From: Rosistilla oblonga
GTDB lineage: Bacteria > Planctomycetota > Planctomycetia > Pirellulales > Pirellulaceae
DNA: 64,000 nucleotides
Direction: 5' to 3'
NCBI RefSeq assembly: GCF_007751715.1
Contig: NZ_CP036292.1
Coordinates: forward strand, 5,215,339-5,279,338
Position numbers and translations under genes: made by a program. Shown here piece after piece: positions 1 to 9,771 of the stretch. The notes below the pieces were generated by a model that ran no database searches, was not told the DNA's origin, and saw only the letters and a program-made list of their open reading frames with translations. The stretch's first letter is position 1. Each line of letters starts with the position of its first letter.

Positions 1-1469
1 ACTTTGGGATCGTCGGCGTTGGTGACTTCGACAACCACCTCGCCCTGCTGCGTAAACTTGATCGCGTTGCCGACCAGATTCACGACGATCTGTCGCAAGC
101 GGACCGGATCGCCGGCGACTTGGTTGGGGAGATGGGGATCGATTCGGCAGGCGAGTTCCAAGCCTTTTTCGGCAGCTTTGACGGCAAGCGTTTGCACCGT
201 GCGGCCGACGCAATCGCGAAGGTTGAACGAGGTCTCTTCGAGTTCGAGTTTGCCCGCTTCGATTTTGGAGAAGTCGAGGATGTCGTTGATGATCCGCAGC
301 AGCGAATCGGCGGAATCCTTGATCGTCCGCAAGTAATCGCGCTGCTCGATCGAAAGGTTGGTGTGAGCCATCAGGTCGGCCATCCCGATGATCCCATTCA
401 TCGGCGTGCGAATTTCGTGGCTCATGTTCGCCAGGAAATCACTCTTCGCCTGGTTCGCCGCGTCGGCCGCCTCCTTGGCTGTTTTCAACTCCTGTTCGGT
501 CCGTTTCAGATCGGTGACATCGCGAGTGATCCCGAAGGTCCCGACGATTCGGCCGGCATCGTCGCGGAGCGGCATCTTGGTCGACGAGCACCAACTGTCG
601 GGGCGATCGGCCCAGGTTTCGCGTTCGATCTCGGCGACCATCGGCACGCCGGTCTCCATGATCTCCAGCTCGCTGGCCCGGGCGTTGGCCGCGTGTTCGC
701 TGGTGAAGATATCGGCATCGGTCTTGCCGACGGCGATCTCCGCGTTTTTCCACTGAAACTTCTTCGCCATGCTGCGGCTGATCCGGATGAACCGACTGTC
801 ACGATCTTTGAAATAGATGCTGTCGGGGATATTGTTCAGCAGTGTATTCAGCAGATAGCGAGCTTTCTCCAGGTCTTGGTCCAAATGCTTCCGCTCGGTG
901 ACGTCCCAGAACAGCAACTGCACGCCGGTAATTTTTCCCTGTGCGTCGCGGACGGGAGCTTTGACCCGTTCGATCCAACACTCGTTCCCATCTTTCGCCA
1001 GATAGGGTTCGGTGTCGTGCAGAACGATCCCTTCGCGGATCACCTGTTGATCGTCCAGCTGGTACGCCTTGGCGAGATGTTCCGGGAAGATATCAAAGTC
1101 GGTCTTGCCGCGGAGTTCCTGCAACGTCATCTGATGCAGTTGAAGGTAGCGTTCGTTGGCGAACACTCGGCGGCCGTGCAAATCCTTTAAGACCAAATTG
1201 ATCGGCAAGTTGTCGACCAGCGTGTGGTACAGAATCCGCGTCTCTCCCAGCGCCGAACTCGGATCTTGGGAGTCGATAAAAATTTCGCTCGGTTGCTGCG
1301 GCGGCAGCTGAGAAAACGTCGATTCAGCCGCTTCGGCGCGGCGAGCAATCTGATCCCAGGCTGCCAGCAATTCTTCTTCATCGGCAAAACCGTCGGTTTG
1401 TGCGACGAGTCGAGAGCGCACCTTTTGCAGTGCGGATTGCAGATCGAAAGGGCCGGTGGGATCGGTCAT
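1..1469 (-). CDS. PAS-PAS sensor histidine kinase (3' end beyond window)
   Basis: Sensor kinase, probably cytosolic, since no membrane segment is seen. The start is an ATG giving [14 protein letters not shown] domain spans about residues 78-195, with a PAC-like tail ending in FWDVTERK. A second PAS spans about 205-325 and ends in GITRDVTD. The HisKA dimerisation helix carries the phospho-acceptor H351 in NMSHEIRTP, and the HATPase N box ([11 protein letters not shown]) begins near residue 470. The window edge cuts the protein at about residue 489, so the rest of the ATPase domain is missing, and any receiver domain (this SHEIRTP type is often hybrid) cannot be seen. It is divergent from the NtrB-like kinase on the other strand. 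The ligand sensed is unknown. Confidence 0.93.
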   Translation of the reverse strand, partial: MTDPTGPFDLQSALQKVRSRLVAQTDGFADEEELLAAWDQIARRAEAAESTFSQLPPQQPSEIFIDSQDPSSALGETRILYHTLVDNLPINLVLKDLHGRRVFANERYLQLHQMTLQELRGKTDFDIFPEHLAKAYQLDDQQVIREGIVLHDTEPYLAKDGNECWIERVKAPVRDAQGKITGVQLLFWDVTERKHLDQDLEKARYLLNTLLNNIPDSIYFKDRDSRFIRISRSMAKKFQWKNAEIAVGKTDADIFTSEHAANARASELEIMETGVPMVAEIERETWADRPDSWCSSTKMPLRDDAGRIVGTFGITRDVTDLKRTEQELKTAKEAADAANQAKSDFLANMSHEIRTPMNGIIGMADLMAHTNLSIEQRDYLRTIKDSADSLLRIINDILDFSKIEAGKLELEETSFNLRDCVGRTVQTLAVKAAEKGLELACRIDPHLPNQVAGDPVRLRQIVVNLVGNAIKFTQQGEVVVEVTNADDPK

Positions 1470-1959
1470 GGAAGATCTATCGCGCTGGCAGGATACTTCG
1501 CTTGGAATCTTTGCCGCAGTGTACCATCTGCGGTGCCGCTTGTACTCATCATCTGTATTACAAATCGGGGCGGAGCAGTGTTTCAATTTGAGCTATCAGC
1601 TGGCACGCGATAGCGTCCGGTTCTCTGGCCAACGCCGCGCTGCCGCGGGCTGGCGAATTCGCCCGAGCTGAAACACTAAATTGCCCTGCATTTCAAATAT
1701 AGGACAGAGTCTCGCAGGTGACAGCAAAACCATCGGCGATCGGTTTGCGCCGCCGCGATCTCTCGCCCGCGGAAGTCGCCCAGCTCAGGTGCCCTTCTAT
1801 TTGACTCCGCTTCGGGCGAATCGTTCACTCAAAAAGGCTTCTCGCCCTATTTACCATACCAGCCCCCGTCGCCGAGGGGGCCTGATTGTTATTGCCTCGC
1901 GATTCCCGTTCCTGCTACACTCCGCCCCCCAATTGTCTCGTCTATGCGGAGGGTCGCGC
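1470..1959. other. Intergenic region between divergent kinases
   Basis: About 490 bases with no convincing gene; a longer in-frame extension of the downstream kinase exists but has no domain or signal content. It holds an 8-bp inverted repeat (GTGTTTCA at 1578-1585, TGAAACAC at 1669-1676), a 12-base match (TAGCGTCCGGTT, 1611-1622) to the palindromic repeat at 36.08 kb, and a GC-rich hairpin (about 1863-1880) just before the promoter candidate at 1892-1921. Confidence 0.5.
1892..1921 (+). promoter_or_regulatory. Candidate sigma-70 promoter for the NtrB-like kinase
   Basis: TTGCCT (1892-1897), an 18-base spacer, then TACACT (1916-1921), 38 bases before the GTG start at 1960. It is an imperfect consensus and was assigned by eye only. 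Confidence 0.35.
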
Positions 1960-3594
1960 GTGCTCCGAAACTACAAAATCCGAACCAAACTGCTGATCGC
2001 CCTCGGATTGCTATGCGCGATTGTGTTGACAATTTCGCTCGGCGGTTTTCAGTCGATCTATGCCTATCGGCAACTCGCCAGCAGCATCAGCGATCGGGCG
2101 GCGGAGCTGCCGCTGACCAGTTCGCTGACTCGCGACGTCGAGCTGCTGCGGAACACCTACCACCGCATCCACGACCATTCGAGCAGCGAAAATCCGCTGG
2201 CTCGAATCTCGTTGACCAACGAACGCGATCAATTTCGGACCTGCGTTGCCGACGTTCGCTCTTCAGCCAACGCCTACCGTGGCGAACTGGACGCTGGAGA
2301 CGATGAAGCGACAGTCCTTTCGGATCGGTCGCGCGAACGACACACCATCGATGCGATGTTGCGTGGGCTCGAACGCATCGACGACATCGTCCGCGCCGAA
2401 AACTGGGCGCTCAAAGAGATCGATTACGCCCGCTTGGAGATCGAGCTGGATAGCTTGGCCGATTCGGCGCAACAGCTGCCAACGTTTTTGCAGCAACACA
2501 TGCTCAGCCTACGCGACGACGTTCGCGGCTTTTACCGCACGGCGATCGCCGTGATGTGGGGCAGTTCGCTGCTGGCGTTGGGAATGTTCGCCGCCTTGAT
2601 CTTCCTGTTCCATCTCGTCGTCGTTAAACCGTTTGGGTCGCTGCTGCAGGGCAGCCGCACGATCAGCGAAGGAGTCTTCGCCCATCGGATCGAACTGGGG
2701 ACCGGCGACGAACTGGCGGAACTGGCAAATTCGATGAACGACATGACCGCTCGGTTCTTGAGCACCGAATCGGAATTGAAGGATGTGATCGCGGGCAAAG
2801 AGGAAGAGATCCGCAATCGAACCAACGAAGCGATCCGCAACGAACAACTGGCCAGCGTCGGGTTCCTCGCCGCGGGGGTCGCTCACGAGATCAACAATCC
2901 GTTGGCGTCGATCGCGTGGAGTGCCGAAGCGCTCGAATCGCGACTGCACGATCAACTCTACGACACCGATTCCGACGGACCATCGCAACCGCTGAACAAC
3001 GACCAATTGTCGACGCTGCGAACCAACCTGCGTCGAATTCAAGACGAGGCGTTCCGTTGCAAAGGAATCACCGAACACCTGCTGGACTTCAGCCGCTTGG
3101 GGAACGTCAAACGCGAACCGACCGACCTGAAGCACTTGGTCGAAGACGTTGTTGCGATGGTTGGCACGCTGGGCCAATACCGCTGCAAGACGATCCGTTT
3201 GGACTGTCCCGATGAAGTCAATGCGGCGATCAACGGCCAGGAGATCAAACAAGTTGTCCTGAACCTGCTGACCAACGCGTTGGAGAGCGTCGACACCGAC
3301 GGAGCGATCGACGTCCGGCTGCGGCAACGCGGCGATGTCGCCGTGCTGACTGTCGAAGACGACGGCTGCGGGATGGATGAACACGTTCAGAACCATCTGT
3401 TCGAACCCTTTTTCACCAGCGGTAAAGAAGGGCAGGGAACCGGTTTGGGGCTGAGCATTTCCTATCGTATCGTCCAACAGCATGGCGGCCGGATGTCGGC
3501 GCAGAGCGAAGGACGGGGCCGGGGCGCCCGTTTAGATGTCACACTACCTCTTGAACACACCATGGAAGCCGATGTCCAAAAAAACGCAGCCTAA
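1960..3594 (+). CDS. NtrB-like membrane sensor histidine kinase
   Basis: Membrane sensor kinase of 544 aa. The GTG start at 1960 is chosen because GGAGGG lies 6 bases upstream and the protein then begins directly before its first transmembrane segment (residues ~10-32). The periplasmic sensor region runs ~33-195, TM2 ~198-223, then a HAMP linker. HisKA carries H309 in AAGVAHEINNP, the motif of NtrB/AtoS-type kinases. The HATPase has its N box (NLLTNALES) near 435, DDGCGMDE near 467 and GTGLGLSIS near 493. The stop lies inside the next gene, a sigma-54 response regulator (23-base overlap), so the two are translationally coupled and almost certainly form a cognate pair. The signal is unknown. 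Confidence 0.95.
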   Translation: MLRNYKIRTKLLIALGLLCAIVLTISLGGFQSIYAYRQLASSISDRAAELPLTSSLTRDVELLRNTYHRIHDHSSSENPLARISLTNERDQFRTCVADVRSSANAYRGELDAGDDEATVLSDRSRERHTIDAMLRGLERIDDIVRAENWALKEIDYARLEIELDSLADSAQQLPTFLQQHMLSLRDDVRGFYRTAIAVMWGSSLLALGMFAALIFLFHLVVVKPFGSLLQGSRTISEGVFAHRIELGTGDELAELANSMNDMTARFLSTESELKDVIAGKEEEIRNRTNEAIRNEQLASVGFLAAGVAHEINNPLASIAWSAEALESRLHDQLYDTDSDGPSQPLNNDQLSTLRTNLRRIQDEAFRCKGITEHLLDFSRLGNVKREPTDLKHLVEDVVAMVGTLGQYRCKTIRLDCPDEVNAAINGQEIKQVVLNLLTNALESVDTDGAIDVRLRQRGDVAVLTVEDDGCGMDEHVQNHLFEPFFTSGKEGQGTGLGLSISYRIVQQHGGRMSAQSEGRGRGARLDVTLPLEHTMEADVQKNAA

Positions 3595-4954
3595 CGCCGG
3601 TTTGTCGATCATGTTCGCCGACGATGAGCCCGGCCTGCAGGAGTTGATGGCAGCCGAATTGCCCCGCTTGGGACACACCGTCACCGTCTGCCCCGATGGG
3701 CTGACCGCGTTGGCGGCTGTCGAAAAGCAGGCTTACGATTGCATCATCGTCGATCTCGACATGCCTGGCATGAACGGGATCGAAGTCTTGCAGCGAACCA
3801 AAGAACTGCAACCGCTGTGCGAAGCGATCGTGCTGACCGGTAAATCGACTACCGAATCGGCGATCATCGCTGTGAAGTGCGGCGCCTTCGACTATCTGAC
3901 TAAACCGTCGCGGCTGGCCGATCTCGCCACGCTCTTGGGACGCGTTGCCGAGCGCCGCCAGATCAGCAAGCAGATGTCGGCGCTTCAGTTGCGGCTGCGC
4001 CGCGCCGAGGGAGACCCTCAATTGATCGGCAAGCATCCGTCGATGGAGCGGGTTGCGAAATTGATCGCCAAGGTCGCGCCGACCGAAAGCACCGTCTTGA
4101 TCCGCGGCGAAACCGGATGCGGTAAAGAGCTAGTCGCTCGCGCGGTCCACGACCAGAGCCGACGGGCGGCAGAATCGTTTGTCGCGATCAACTGTGGCGC
4201 ACTTCCCGAAAACCTGATCGAAAGCGAACTGTTCGGTCACTGCCGCGGCGCCTTCACCGGCGCCGATGCGGCTCGCACCGGCATGTTCCAAGTTGCCGAT
4301 GGCGGAACGATTTTCCTGGACGAGATCGGCGAGCTGCCGCTGTCGATGCAAGCCAAGTTGTTGCGCGTGCTCGAATCGCGCGAGATCCGCCGCGTCGGCG
4401 ACAACCAAGTCGAAAAGATCGATGTTCGCGTCGTCTGTGCGACGCACCGAAATCTCGAACAGATGGTCGAACAGGGTGAATTCCGCGAGGACTTGATGTT
4501 CCGCATCAACACCTTTGAGATCGAAGTTCCGTCGCTCCGCGAGAGGGCGAGCGACATTCCGGAACTGGCCGCGCATCTACTGCGTCGCTTCAACAACGAA
4601 CAACTGAGCGATGCGGAGCTGTTCACGCCCGAAACGATGAGCGCTCTGACGGCCCACGTCTGGCCGGGCAACGTTCGCGAACTGGCTAACGTGATCGAAC
4701 ACGCAGTCATTTTGTGCGACGCGTTGCCGATTCGCCCCGAACACCTGCCGCGTCACTTTGGCGATCGTCAGCTGCGAAAAGAGTTACGCAGCAGCGGCCC
4801 GATGAGTCTGCGAGAGATGGAGCACGTGGCGATCGAACAGGCGTTGGAACGGCACGACGGCAACAAATCAGCTGTCGCGGCGGAACTGGGCATTAGCCTT
4901 AAAACCCTGTATAACAAGCTGAACACGGTTGCTGCCGAAAAGCAATCGGCGTAA
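3572..4954 (+). CDS. NtrC-family sigma-54-dependent response regulator
   Basis: Transcription activator of 460 aa. The ATG at 3572 (MSKKTQPNAG) is preferred over an in-frame start 36 bases earlier because GGAAG precedes it. The receiver domain spans ~8-125, with acidic pocket FADDE, phospho-Asp D61 in VDLDMPG and the conserved Lys in LTKPS. The AAA+ domain spans ~150-385: Walker A GETGCGKE near 179, the sigma-54 contact loop GAFTGA near 226, and Walker B TIFLDEIGE. A Fis-type helix-turn-helix is at ~415-458. All catalytic motifs look intact. It is paired with the overlapping upstream kinase. Its targets should carry -24/-12 promoters; none was recognised in this window. Confidence 0.96.
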   Translation: MSKKTQPNAGLSIMFADDEPGLQELMAAELPRLGHTVTVCPDGLTALAAVEKQAYDCIIVDLDMPGMNGIEVLQRTKELQPLCEAIVLTGKSTTESAIIAVKCGAFDYLTKPSRLADLATLLGRVAERRQISKQMSALQLRLRRAEGDPQLIGKHPSMERVAKLIAKVAPTESTVLIRGETGCGKELVARAVHDQSRRAAESFVAINCGALPENLIESELFGHCRGAFTGADAARTGMFQVADGGTIFLDEIGELPLSMQAKLLRVLESREIRRVGDNQVEKIDVRVVCATHRNLEQMVEQGEFREDLMFRINTFEIEVPSLRERASDIPELAAHLLRRFNNEQLSDAELFTPETMSALTAHVWPGNVRELANVIEHAVILCDALPIRPEHLPRHFGDRQLRKELRSSGPMSLREMEHVAIEQALERHDGNKSAVAAELGISLKTLYNKLNTVAAEKQSA

Positions 4955-5003
4955 TCCTCACCGTCGCCACTGCGCCGGTTTTCGCTTGTGCAGATCTTCT
5001 TTT

Positions 5004-5417
5004 ATGAACACCGATTCCGCATCGCTTCGATCCAGCGACATCGAACTGGTGGAACCGACGCCGCAATTGCGGATCGTTTCCGATAGCGAAGCTGCGGAAC
5101 TGGCTGCGGAGATTCCGACGGGATCTCCCTTCGCCCCCGGGACCGCGTTGCCGTTGGATCTGGTTGGACAACCGATCAGCTTCGAAGCGGGCGTATGGCG
5201 CGAGACGATGTTAGGCGGGCTGCTCGCCTCGCTCATCATGATCGCCTTCGGAATCGGATCGCTGCCGATCTTCCCCGTCGGATCGATGTTGATCGCCGGC
5301 GGCGGGTGCTTGTTGGGAGCGATGGCCTTAGTGACGCGGCGTCCGATGCTGGCGATGGCTGCGACGATCGGGAATCTTGCCGTGTTGGCGTTGGGTTTCG
5401 TGAGATCGTTCTGGTAA
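5004..5417 (+). CDS. Small membrane protein of unknown function
   Basis: 137 aa from the ATG at 5004, 49 bases after the response regulator and in the same direction. The first ~65 residues are soluble and slightly acidic. The rest is two to three hydrophobic helices (roughly residues 70-92, 94-112 and 117-134) separated by the short basic loop VTRRPM. No known domain is recognised. It may be co-transcribed with the kinase/regulator pair, and a strong hairpin terminator follows it. The lack of a strong ribosome site makes the exact start less certain. Confidence 0.7.
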   Translation: MNTDSASLRSSDIELVEPTPQLRIVSDSEAAELAAEIPTGSPFAPGTALPLDLVGQPISFEAGVWRETMLGGLLASLIMIAFGIGSLPIFPVGSMLIAGGGCLLGAMALVTRRPMLAMAATIGNLAVLALGFVRSFW

Positions 5418-5436
5418 CGGACCACGCTATCGCAAC

Positions 5437-5458
5437 GGGATGAACCGCTGTTCATCCC
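5437..5458. terminator. Hairpin terminator between convergent genes
   Basis: Perfect 9-bp stem GGGATGAAC / GTTCATCCC around a CGCT tetraloop, followed on the + strand by CTTTCG. It sits between the stops at 5417 (+) and 5474 (-), so it could end transcripts from both sides. The U tract is short. Confidence 0.65.
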
Positions 5459-5473
5459 CTTTCGCCCAAGCCG

Positions 5474-6520
5474 CTATTCGCTGTCGGTCAATTCACGGAC
5501 AAACGTGACATCGGGTTTGGACCGCGCTTTGACTTTGCAGAACTCCGCGACGTACCGCTGCAACGCTTTTTGTTCGGGGACTTTGAAGCGATCCCCTTTC
5601 TGCAGGATCGGCTTGTATTCGTCCATCTCGCCAAATTGCCGCGTTCCCGCTGCTTGGCAGGGAAACCAATGCGGAACGCCTTCGGGATCGTGCAGCATAA
5701 ATTCCGGGTAACAGTGACCGGGAATCCAGACCATCCGCGCCGGGATCTTTTTAGCGCGGCACAACGCGACAAACAGACTGGTGAGTTCCTCGCAGTCGCC
5801 GTGCCCGTCGTCGAGCGCTTCGACAGCCGATTTGATATCCCCTTCGCGATATTCGACGTGCTCGCGGACCCAATCATAGATCTGTTCGACCTGCTGCCAG
5901 GGCGTCTGGTCGGGAGTCGATTCGAATTCGGCAGCGATCTTGCGGATCTTCCCATGCCGCGGATCGATATAAGGGCTGCTGCCTAGGAAGACGCGTTCCT
6001 CGCGTTCGACCTTTTGCGGGACCACTAGATCGCTAGTCTCTCCGACACCTTGAATTCGCGTCTTGGTGACCTCAAAGGTGAACAGCGCGTCCGATGCGGT
6101 ATTGGCCGGAACGTTGACCATCCGCACCCGCACTTGTTTGGCGCCGCCAAACAGATCGCGCGTATCCCATCGGTCGACGTAGCGGCTGATCTGCTGGTCG
6201 ACAAGTTGAACGGTTTGTTCGGGCCAATCGGTTGGCACCGGAAACGTCGCGAAGATCTCTTCGCACGACGATCCGGCGGTCATGACTTTGACGCCCACTT
6301 GCCACAATTGTTTTTCGGGGCCGACATATTCCAGTCGCGTGTCGGCAACGGGACTTGAAGAGTCTTGAGCGAGAAGAGGCGAAGCGCAACATGCGGCACC
6401 GCTCAACAGCATCGTCCGCCGCGTGATCGAGAGCGGAGCGATTGGAAACGAGCGCCGATCGTCGCGCGCCATCGAGCGACGCGCGTCGGATTGGCGACGA
6501 GGATCGATAGAAGATTTCAT
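5474..6520 (-). CDS. Exported transglutaminase-like protease-fold protein
   Basis: 348 aa from the ATG at 6520. The N-terminus holds a Tat-like signal (ITRRTMLLSGAACCASPLLAQ region, residues ~33-53), so export is likely. The C-terminal third is a transglutaminase core: C243 in GHGDCEELTSL, H269 in PGHCYPEF and D278 in MLHDPEG fit the Cys-His-Asp triad and the usual spacing of the bacterial domain. The middle part (~60-190) is not recognised. Bacterial members of this fold are often peptidases or cross-linkers of cell-surface protein; the substrate here is unknown. It stands alone between a terminator and a lipoprotein gene. Confidence 0.85.
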   Translation of the reverse strand: MKSSIDPRRQSDARRSMARDDRRSFPIAPLSITRRTMLLSGAACCASPLLAQDSSSPVADTRLEYVGPEKQLWQVGVKVMTAGSSCEEIFATFPVPTDWPEQTVQLVDQQISRYVDRWDTRDLFGGAKQVRVRMVNVPANTASDALFTFEVTKTRIQGVGETSDLVVPQKVEREERVFLGSSPYIDPRHGKIRKIAAEFESTPDQTPWQQVEQIYDWVREHVEYREGDIKSAVEALDDGHGDCEELTSLFVALCRAKKIPARMVWIPGHCYPEFMLHDPEGVPHWFPCQAAGTRQFGEMDEYKPILQKGDRFKVPEQKALQRYVAEFCKVKARSKPDVTFVRELTDSE

Positions 6521-6742
6521 CGGGCGTGGCCTGATTCGGGTAGGAACAAAACGTATCTCGGCGGCAGCGGTTGGTCGACGACCGCTACGCTCCGAACACG
6601 CAGCACAATCCATTTTGGTGGCACGGCCAAGCTGACCGGCTTTCTCTATAGTGATTTGAAGAGAGGCGGTTGTCGAGTCCGATGACAACCGTACTGCATT
6701 GCAGAAGCGTCGCGTGGATCGCGATTGCGGTCCGAGCAAGCT

Positions 6743-7129
6743 TTATTGATTGTTTGGCTGTGGCAATGTTGGTGCAGGAGCCATGTTGGTCCCGGGACCG
6801 TTGGGAACGACGTAACCACCATCGGAATACTGACCGGGTTGTGGAACCCCTTGAGACGATTGCCATCCACCTTGGTAGCTCGGCTCGGAATACGATCCCA
6901 TTCCCTCGTAGTACCCACCTGTGCTGTACCCCGAATAGGCGTCGGTTCCGCATCCGCAGCCCGGCTCTGGTGTCGGAGCGTAGTCGTATGCGGGATTGAC
7001 GGCAGCAGCGCATCCCGCACCACAAGGAGCACCGAGATTACCACCACAGAAACCATTACCAATACCGGTGCAGCCAGTCAAAGCGGCCAACGATACAGCG
7101 GCTACAAGCGTTACAAATCGTGCATTCAT
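6743..7129 (-). CDS. Small Gly/Cys-rich lipoprotein
   Basis: 128 aa. The ATG at 7129 is preferred because AGGTGAG lies just upstream; a GTG three codons earlier (7138) is the alternative. A lipoprotein signal ends in the lipobox LTGC with Cys20. The mature part is low-complexity: Gly, Cys, Tyr, Ser, Pro and Gln dominate, with cysteine pairs such as CGGN, CGAGC and GCGCG in the first half and a Tyr/Gly/Ser-rich tail. No catalytic domain is present. An envelope-attached, possibly disulfide-linked surface role is inferred from composition only. Confidence 0.8.
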   Translation of the reverse strand: MNARFVTLVAAVSLAALTGCTGIGNGFCGGNLGAPCGAGCAAAVNPAYDYAPTPEPGCGCGTDAYSGYSTGGYYEGMGSYSEPSYQGGWQSSQGVPQPGQYSDGGYVVPNGPGTNMAPAPTLPQPNNQ

Positions 7130-7321
7130 TGTTCTCACCTAATCCCATATTTTGAGTCAAAAACCGTGCAGCTTCTTTAAGCCGCACAACTCTAGGTTGT
7201 GGGATTGAGCGTGCAAGCAAGAATGAGGTTTTTTTGCAACATCATTGTTAGGTTTGATGCAACGGAGAAAGGTGCGGTGCGTTTTGTAAACATCCCGCGA
7301 TCATCGAACGTTGTCGATGCA

Positions 7322-8320
7322 ATGCATTCGATGAGTTCCCGATCGATCGCGACCCTTGGGGTCGTACTACTATTGACCGTGCTAAGTTCATCGGTCAGCC
7401 ACGCCGCGCTGCTCCGCGAGGGGGACGAATATTGGGTCCTCAATTCGCGATGTATCAGCAGCGTTGCCTGCCGCGCGAACCTCGAAAATCCTAACCTCAA
7501 AGTCTATAGGTATCACCAAGGTCAAGGGCTGCAACACGACAGTGTGAATGGACTGTATACCCGCGTCGACGAAGATCACTCCTTCTTAAACGTGATCTAC
7601 GTTCATGGAAATCGCTTCACATCGCAAGAGGCGATCGATCGATCGTTGAAGATCTACCGCAGCGTTAACCGGCGGTGCCACGATCAGACGAGAATCCGTT
7701 GGATTTTGTGGAGCTGGCCGAGCGATCCGATCTTTAATCCGTTGACCGATGTGCGGACCAAAGCGCAGCGAGCCGATACCCAAGCATTATATGTCGGCTG
7801 GCTGCTGCAGCACTTCCCCGCCCCCGACCGCTTGGAAATGATCGGCTACAGTTTTGGAGGCCGGATCGTCACCGGCGCACTCCACACCGCCGCCGGTGGC
7901 GAGATGAAGGGACGGACGTTATCGGGTCCTCCCCTCCGCGGCTCGCGAATCGGTATCCATCTGGTCGCCCCGGCGTTGGATCGGCATTGGCTGGCAAGCG
8001 GTTCCCGCCATGGATTGGCTGCGGAGAATATCGGCAGCATGAATCTATTCTACAACAGCCGGGATCGCGTCCTGAAACTGTATTCCATGGTCAGCAAATA
8101 TTACAATCCGGTGGCGTTAGGATTTGCCGGATTAGGACAATTAGCGGCGAGATCGGATCACTTGCCGATCCAGATCCGCGCTCGAGATTGCGGCGGGGCG
8201 GTGGGACTGCTGCACGATGAACTGAAATATTTTGAACCTTGTTGCAACGTTGCCGAGACGATCGCAACAACACTTGATGCCAGCGACTCCGAAGTCATTC
8301 AACTGACGGCGGCGGATTAG
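7322..8320 (+). CDS. Secreted alpha/beta-hydrolase-like protein
   Basis: 332 aa from the ATG at 7322 (a second ATG at 7331 is possible); the coding frame extends further upstream without domain content. A signal peptide covers ~1-27 and ends SSVSHA. The strand NVIYVHGNRF (oxyanion-region HG) and the nucleophile elbow GYSFGG (GxSxG) identify an alpha/beta hydrolase core. HLVAPALD and an Asp/His-bearing C-terminal part (SDHLPI) could supply the acid and the base. Substrate unknown. It is divergent from the small lipoprotein gene. Confidence 0.8.
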   Translation: MHSMSSRSIATLGVVLLLTVLSSSVSHAALLREGDEYWVLNSRCISSVACRANLENPNLKVYRYHQGQGLQHDSVNGLYTRVDEDHSFLNVIYVHGNRFTSQEAIDRSLKIYRSVNRRCHDQTRIRWILWSWPSDPIFNPLTDVRTKAQRADTQALYVGWLLQHFPAPDRLEMIGYSFGGRIVTGALHTAAGGEMKGRTLSGPPLRGSRIGIHLVAPALDRHWLASGSRHGLAAENIGSMNLFYNSRDRVLKLYSMVSKYYNPVALGFAGLGQLAARSDHLPIQIRARDCGGAVGLLHDELKYFEPCCNVAETIATTLDASDSEVIQLTAAD

Positions 8321-8450
8321 TGGTACGTGGCTGCCGACACCAACTGTCGCGGCGGGCCGGTCACCGCGTTGGCCAGCCGTCTTGACGAACGCATCCCGGC
8401 AACCGATCCTGTTTATAAAGCCTTTCCCTTCGATCGACGGTTAATTTCTA

Positions 8451-9182
8451 ATGTCTGATGCCCCGCATAAAATCTCGCACTCGACGATCAGCACGCTGCA
8501 TCATATCCATAAGAAGTTGACCGAACTCAACAGCCAGATCGGCCGCGGGCCGCGACAATTGAAAGCTGGCATCGCCGCAATCGAATCTTTAAAGCAGGCG
8601 GAACTGCAGGCGCAAGAGACGCTGAAACAAGCCAAACTGGCGTGCGACAGCAAGCAGTTGCAGTTGAAAGAACGCGAGCAGCGCGTTGTCGATATACAAA
8701 ATAAACTGAACACCGCGGCCAGCAATCGCGAATTCCAGACCTTCAAAGAACAGATCGCCGCCGACCAACAGGCCAACGGCGTACTGGCCGACGAGATTCT
8801 CGAAGCGATGGAAAAGATCGATCGTCTGGGCGAAGAACTTCGCCAGCGAACCGCCGAACTAAAACAGCGGTCCGACGATCACGCCAAGCTGCAGAGCGAA
8901 GTCGACGCCCGCGTCGCCACCGCAAGCAGCGAACGCGACCGGGTACTGGAGGAACTGGCGACCGCCGAAGAGCAGTTGCCCGAAGATGCTGTCGATATCT
9001 ACCAGCGTTTGATCCGCAGCCAAGGCGAAGATGGCCTGGCGCCGGTCGAGGGACAATCGTGCGGCAACTGTGGCGCTACGTTTGCCCCACAGGTTCTCAA
9101 TCGACTGATGCTGTCGCACTTCATCTGTTGCCCGACCTGCGGTGCGATTCTTTACATGACCGCCGATTCGGTTCCCGAATAA
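8451..9182 (+). CDS. Coiled-coil protein with C-terminal C4 zinc ribbon
   Basis: 243 aa, no signal peptide, cytosolic. Residues ~10-180 are a long charged, Gln/Glu-rich coiled coil, with the CT398/YbgI-like hallmark NREFQTFKEQI in the middle. The C-terminus (~200-235) is a zinc ribbon with CGNCG and CCPTCG knuckles. This architecture matches the bacterial zinc-ribbon proteins that accompany Nif3/YbgI or RNase HI genes, thought to bind nucleic acid; neither neighbour is present here. The next gene, a membrane protein, starts 31 bases downstream. Confidence 0.85.
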   Translation: MSDAPHKISHSTISTLHHIHKKLTELNSQIGRGPRQLKAGIAAIESLKQAELQAQETLKQAKLACDSKQLQLKEREQRVVDIQNKLNTAASNREFQTFKEQIAADQQANGVLADEILEAMEKIDRLGEELRQRTAELKQRSDDHAKLQSEVDARVATASSERDRVLEELATAEEQLPEDAVDIYQRLIRSQGEDGLAPVEGQSCGNCGATFAPQVLNRLMLSHFICCPTCGAILYMTADSVPE

Positions 9183-9213
9183 CGCTTTCTCCAATCGCTA
9201 GACGGTCGATCTC

Positions 9214-9771
9214 ATGAATTCCCAACTTGGAAACCGCCACAACACGCTTCCGTCGACGCTCAGCAAAGCCGTCCTTACGATGCAGATCATCTCGATCGCG
9301 TTGTTGTTTGGCGCGATCAACATCGCGGTGATCCTTGTCGTCATGACGATGATGCGCGACGACGCGGTCCTCAAAACCAATCTCGATCCGCTGGTGATCG
9401 TCGTCCTGGGCGTAGCGGTGATGAGTACCGTCGTCTCGGTCGTCCTACCGTCGATGTTGCGAAGGTCGGCGGAACAACACGCGTCGGAGGCCCGCAAATT
9501 ACGCGACGACGCGAACCATCCGACGATCGATCCCTTGGCTCCGTTAACCGAACCCGAAGCGTTGATGTTGACCCGTTATCAAACCGCGCACATCGTTGGT
9601 GCGGCGTTGCTGGAAGGCCCCGCCATGCTGGCCGCTGTGGTCTTTTTCATAACATCCAACGCGATCTGCTTGGGGATCGCCGTCTTCATGATCCTGTTGT
9701 TAGCGACGCGAGTCGCGACGCAAAGCAAGGTGGTCACTTGGATGGAACACACGATTCGGCACGCCGCTTAA
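9214..9771 (+). CDS. Four-helix membrane protein, unknown
   Basis: 185 aa. Four hydrophobic segments are visible: about residues 22-46, 58-80, 126-150 and 152-170. The loop between helices 2 and 3 is charged and probably cytosolic. No family is recognised. It follows the zinc-ribbon gene closely and is probably co-transcribed. Its TAA stop overlaps the stop of the convergent FAD/Fe-S oxidoreductase gene within a TTAA palindrome, so the two transcripts must overlap at their 3' ends. Confidence 0.75.
   Translation: MNSQLGNRHNTLPSTLSKAVLTMQIISIALLFGAINIAVILVVMTMMRDDAVLKTNLDPLVIVVLGVAVMSTVVSVVLPSMLRRSAEQHASEARKLRDDANHPTIDPLAPLTEPEALMLTRYQTAHIVGAALLEGPAMLAAVVFFITSNAICLGIAVFMILLLATRVATQSKVVTWMEHTIRHAA

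Noticed and set aside
120-1190. Long + strand open frame of 356 codons
   Set aside because: It is the antisense shadow of the PAS-PAS histidine kinase; the minus-strand frame has clear PAS, HisKA and HATPase motifs.
1681-1959. Longer N-terminus of the NtrB-like kinase
   Set aside because: No conserved content before the first membrane helix; the GTG at 1960 has GGAGGG at a suitable distance.
2509-3483. Minus-strand open frame of 324 codons
   Set aside because: Shadow of the NtrB-like kinase, whose catalytic motifs are on the + strand.
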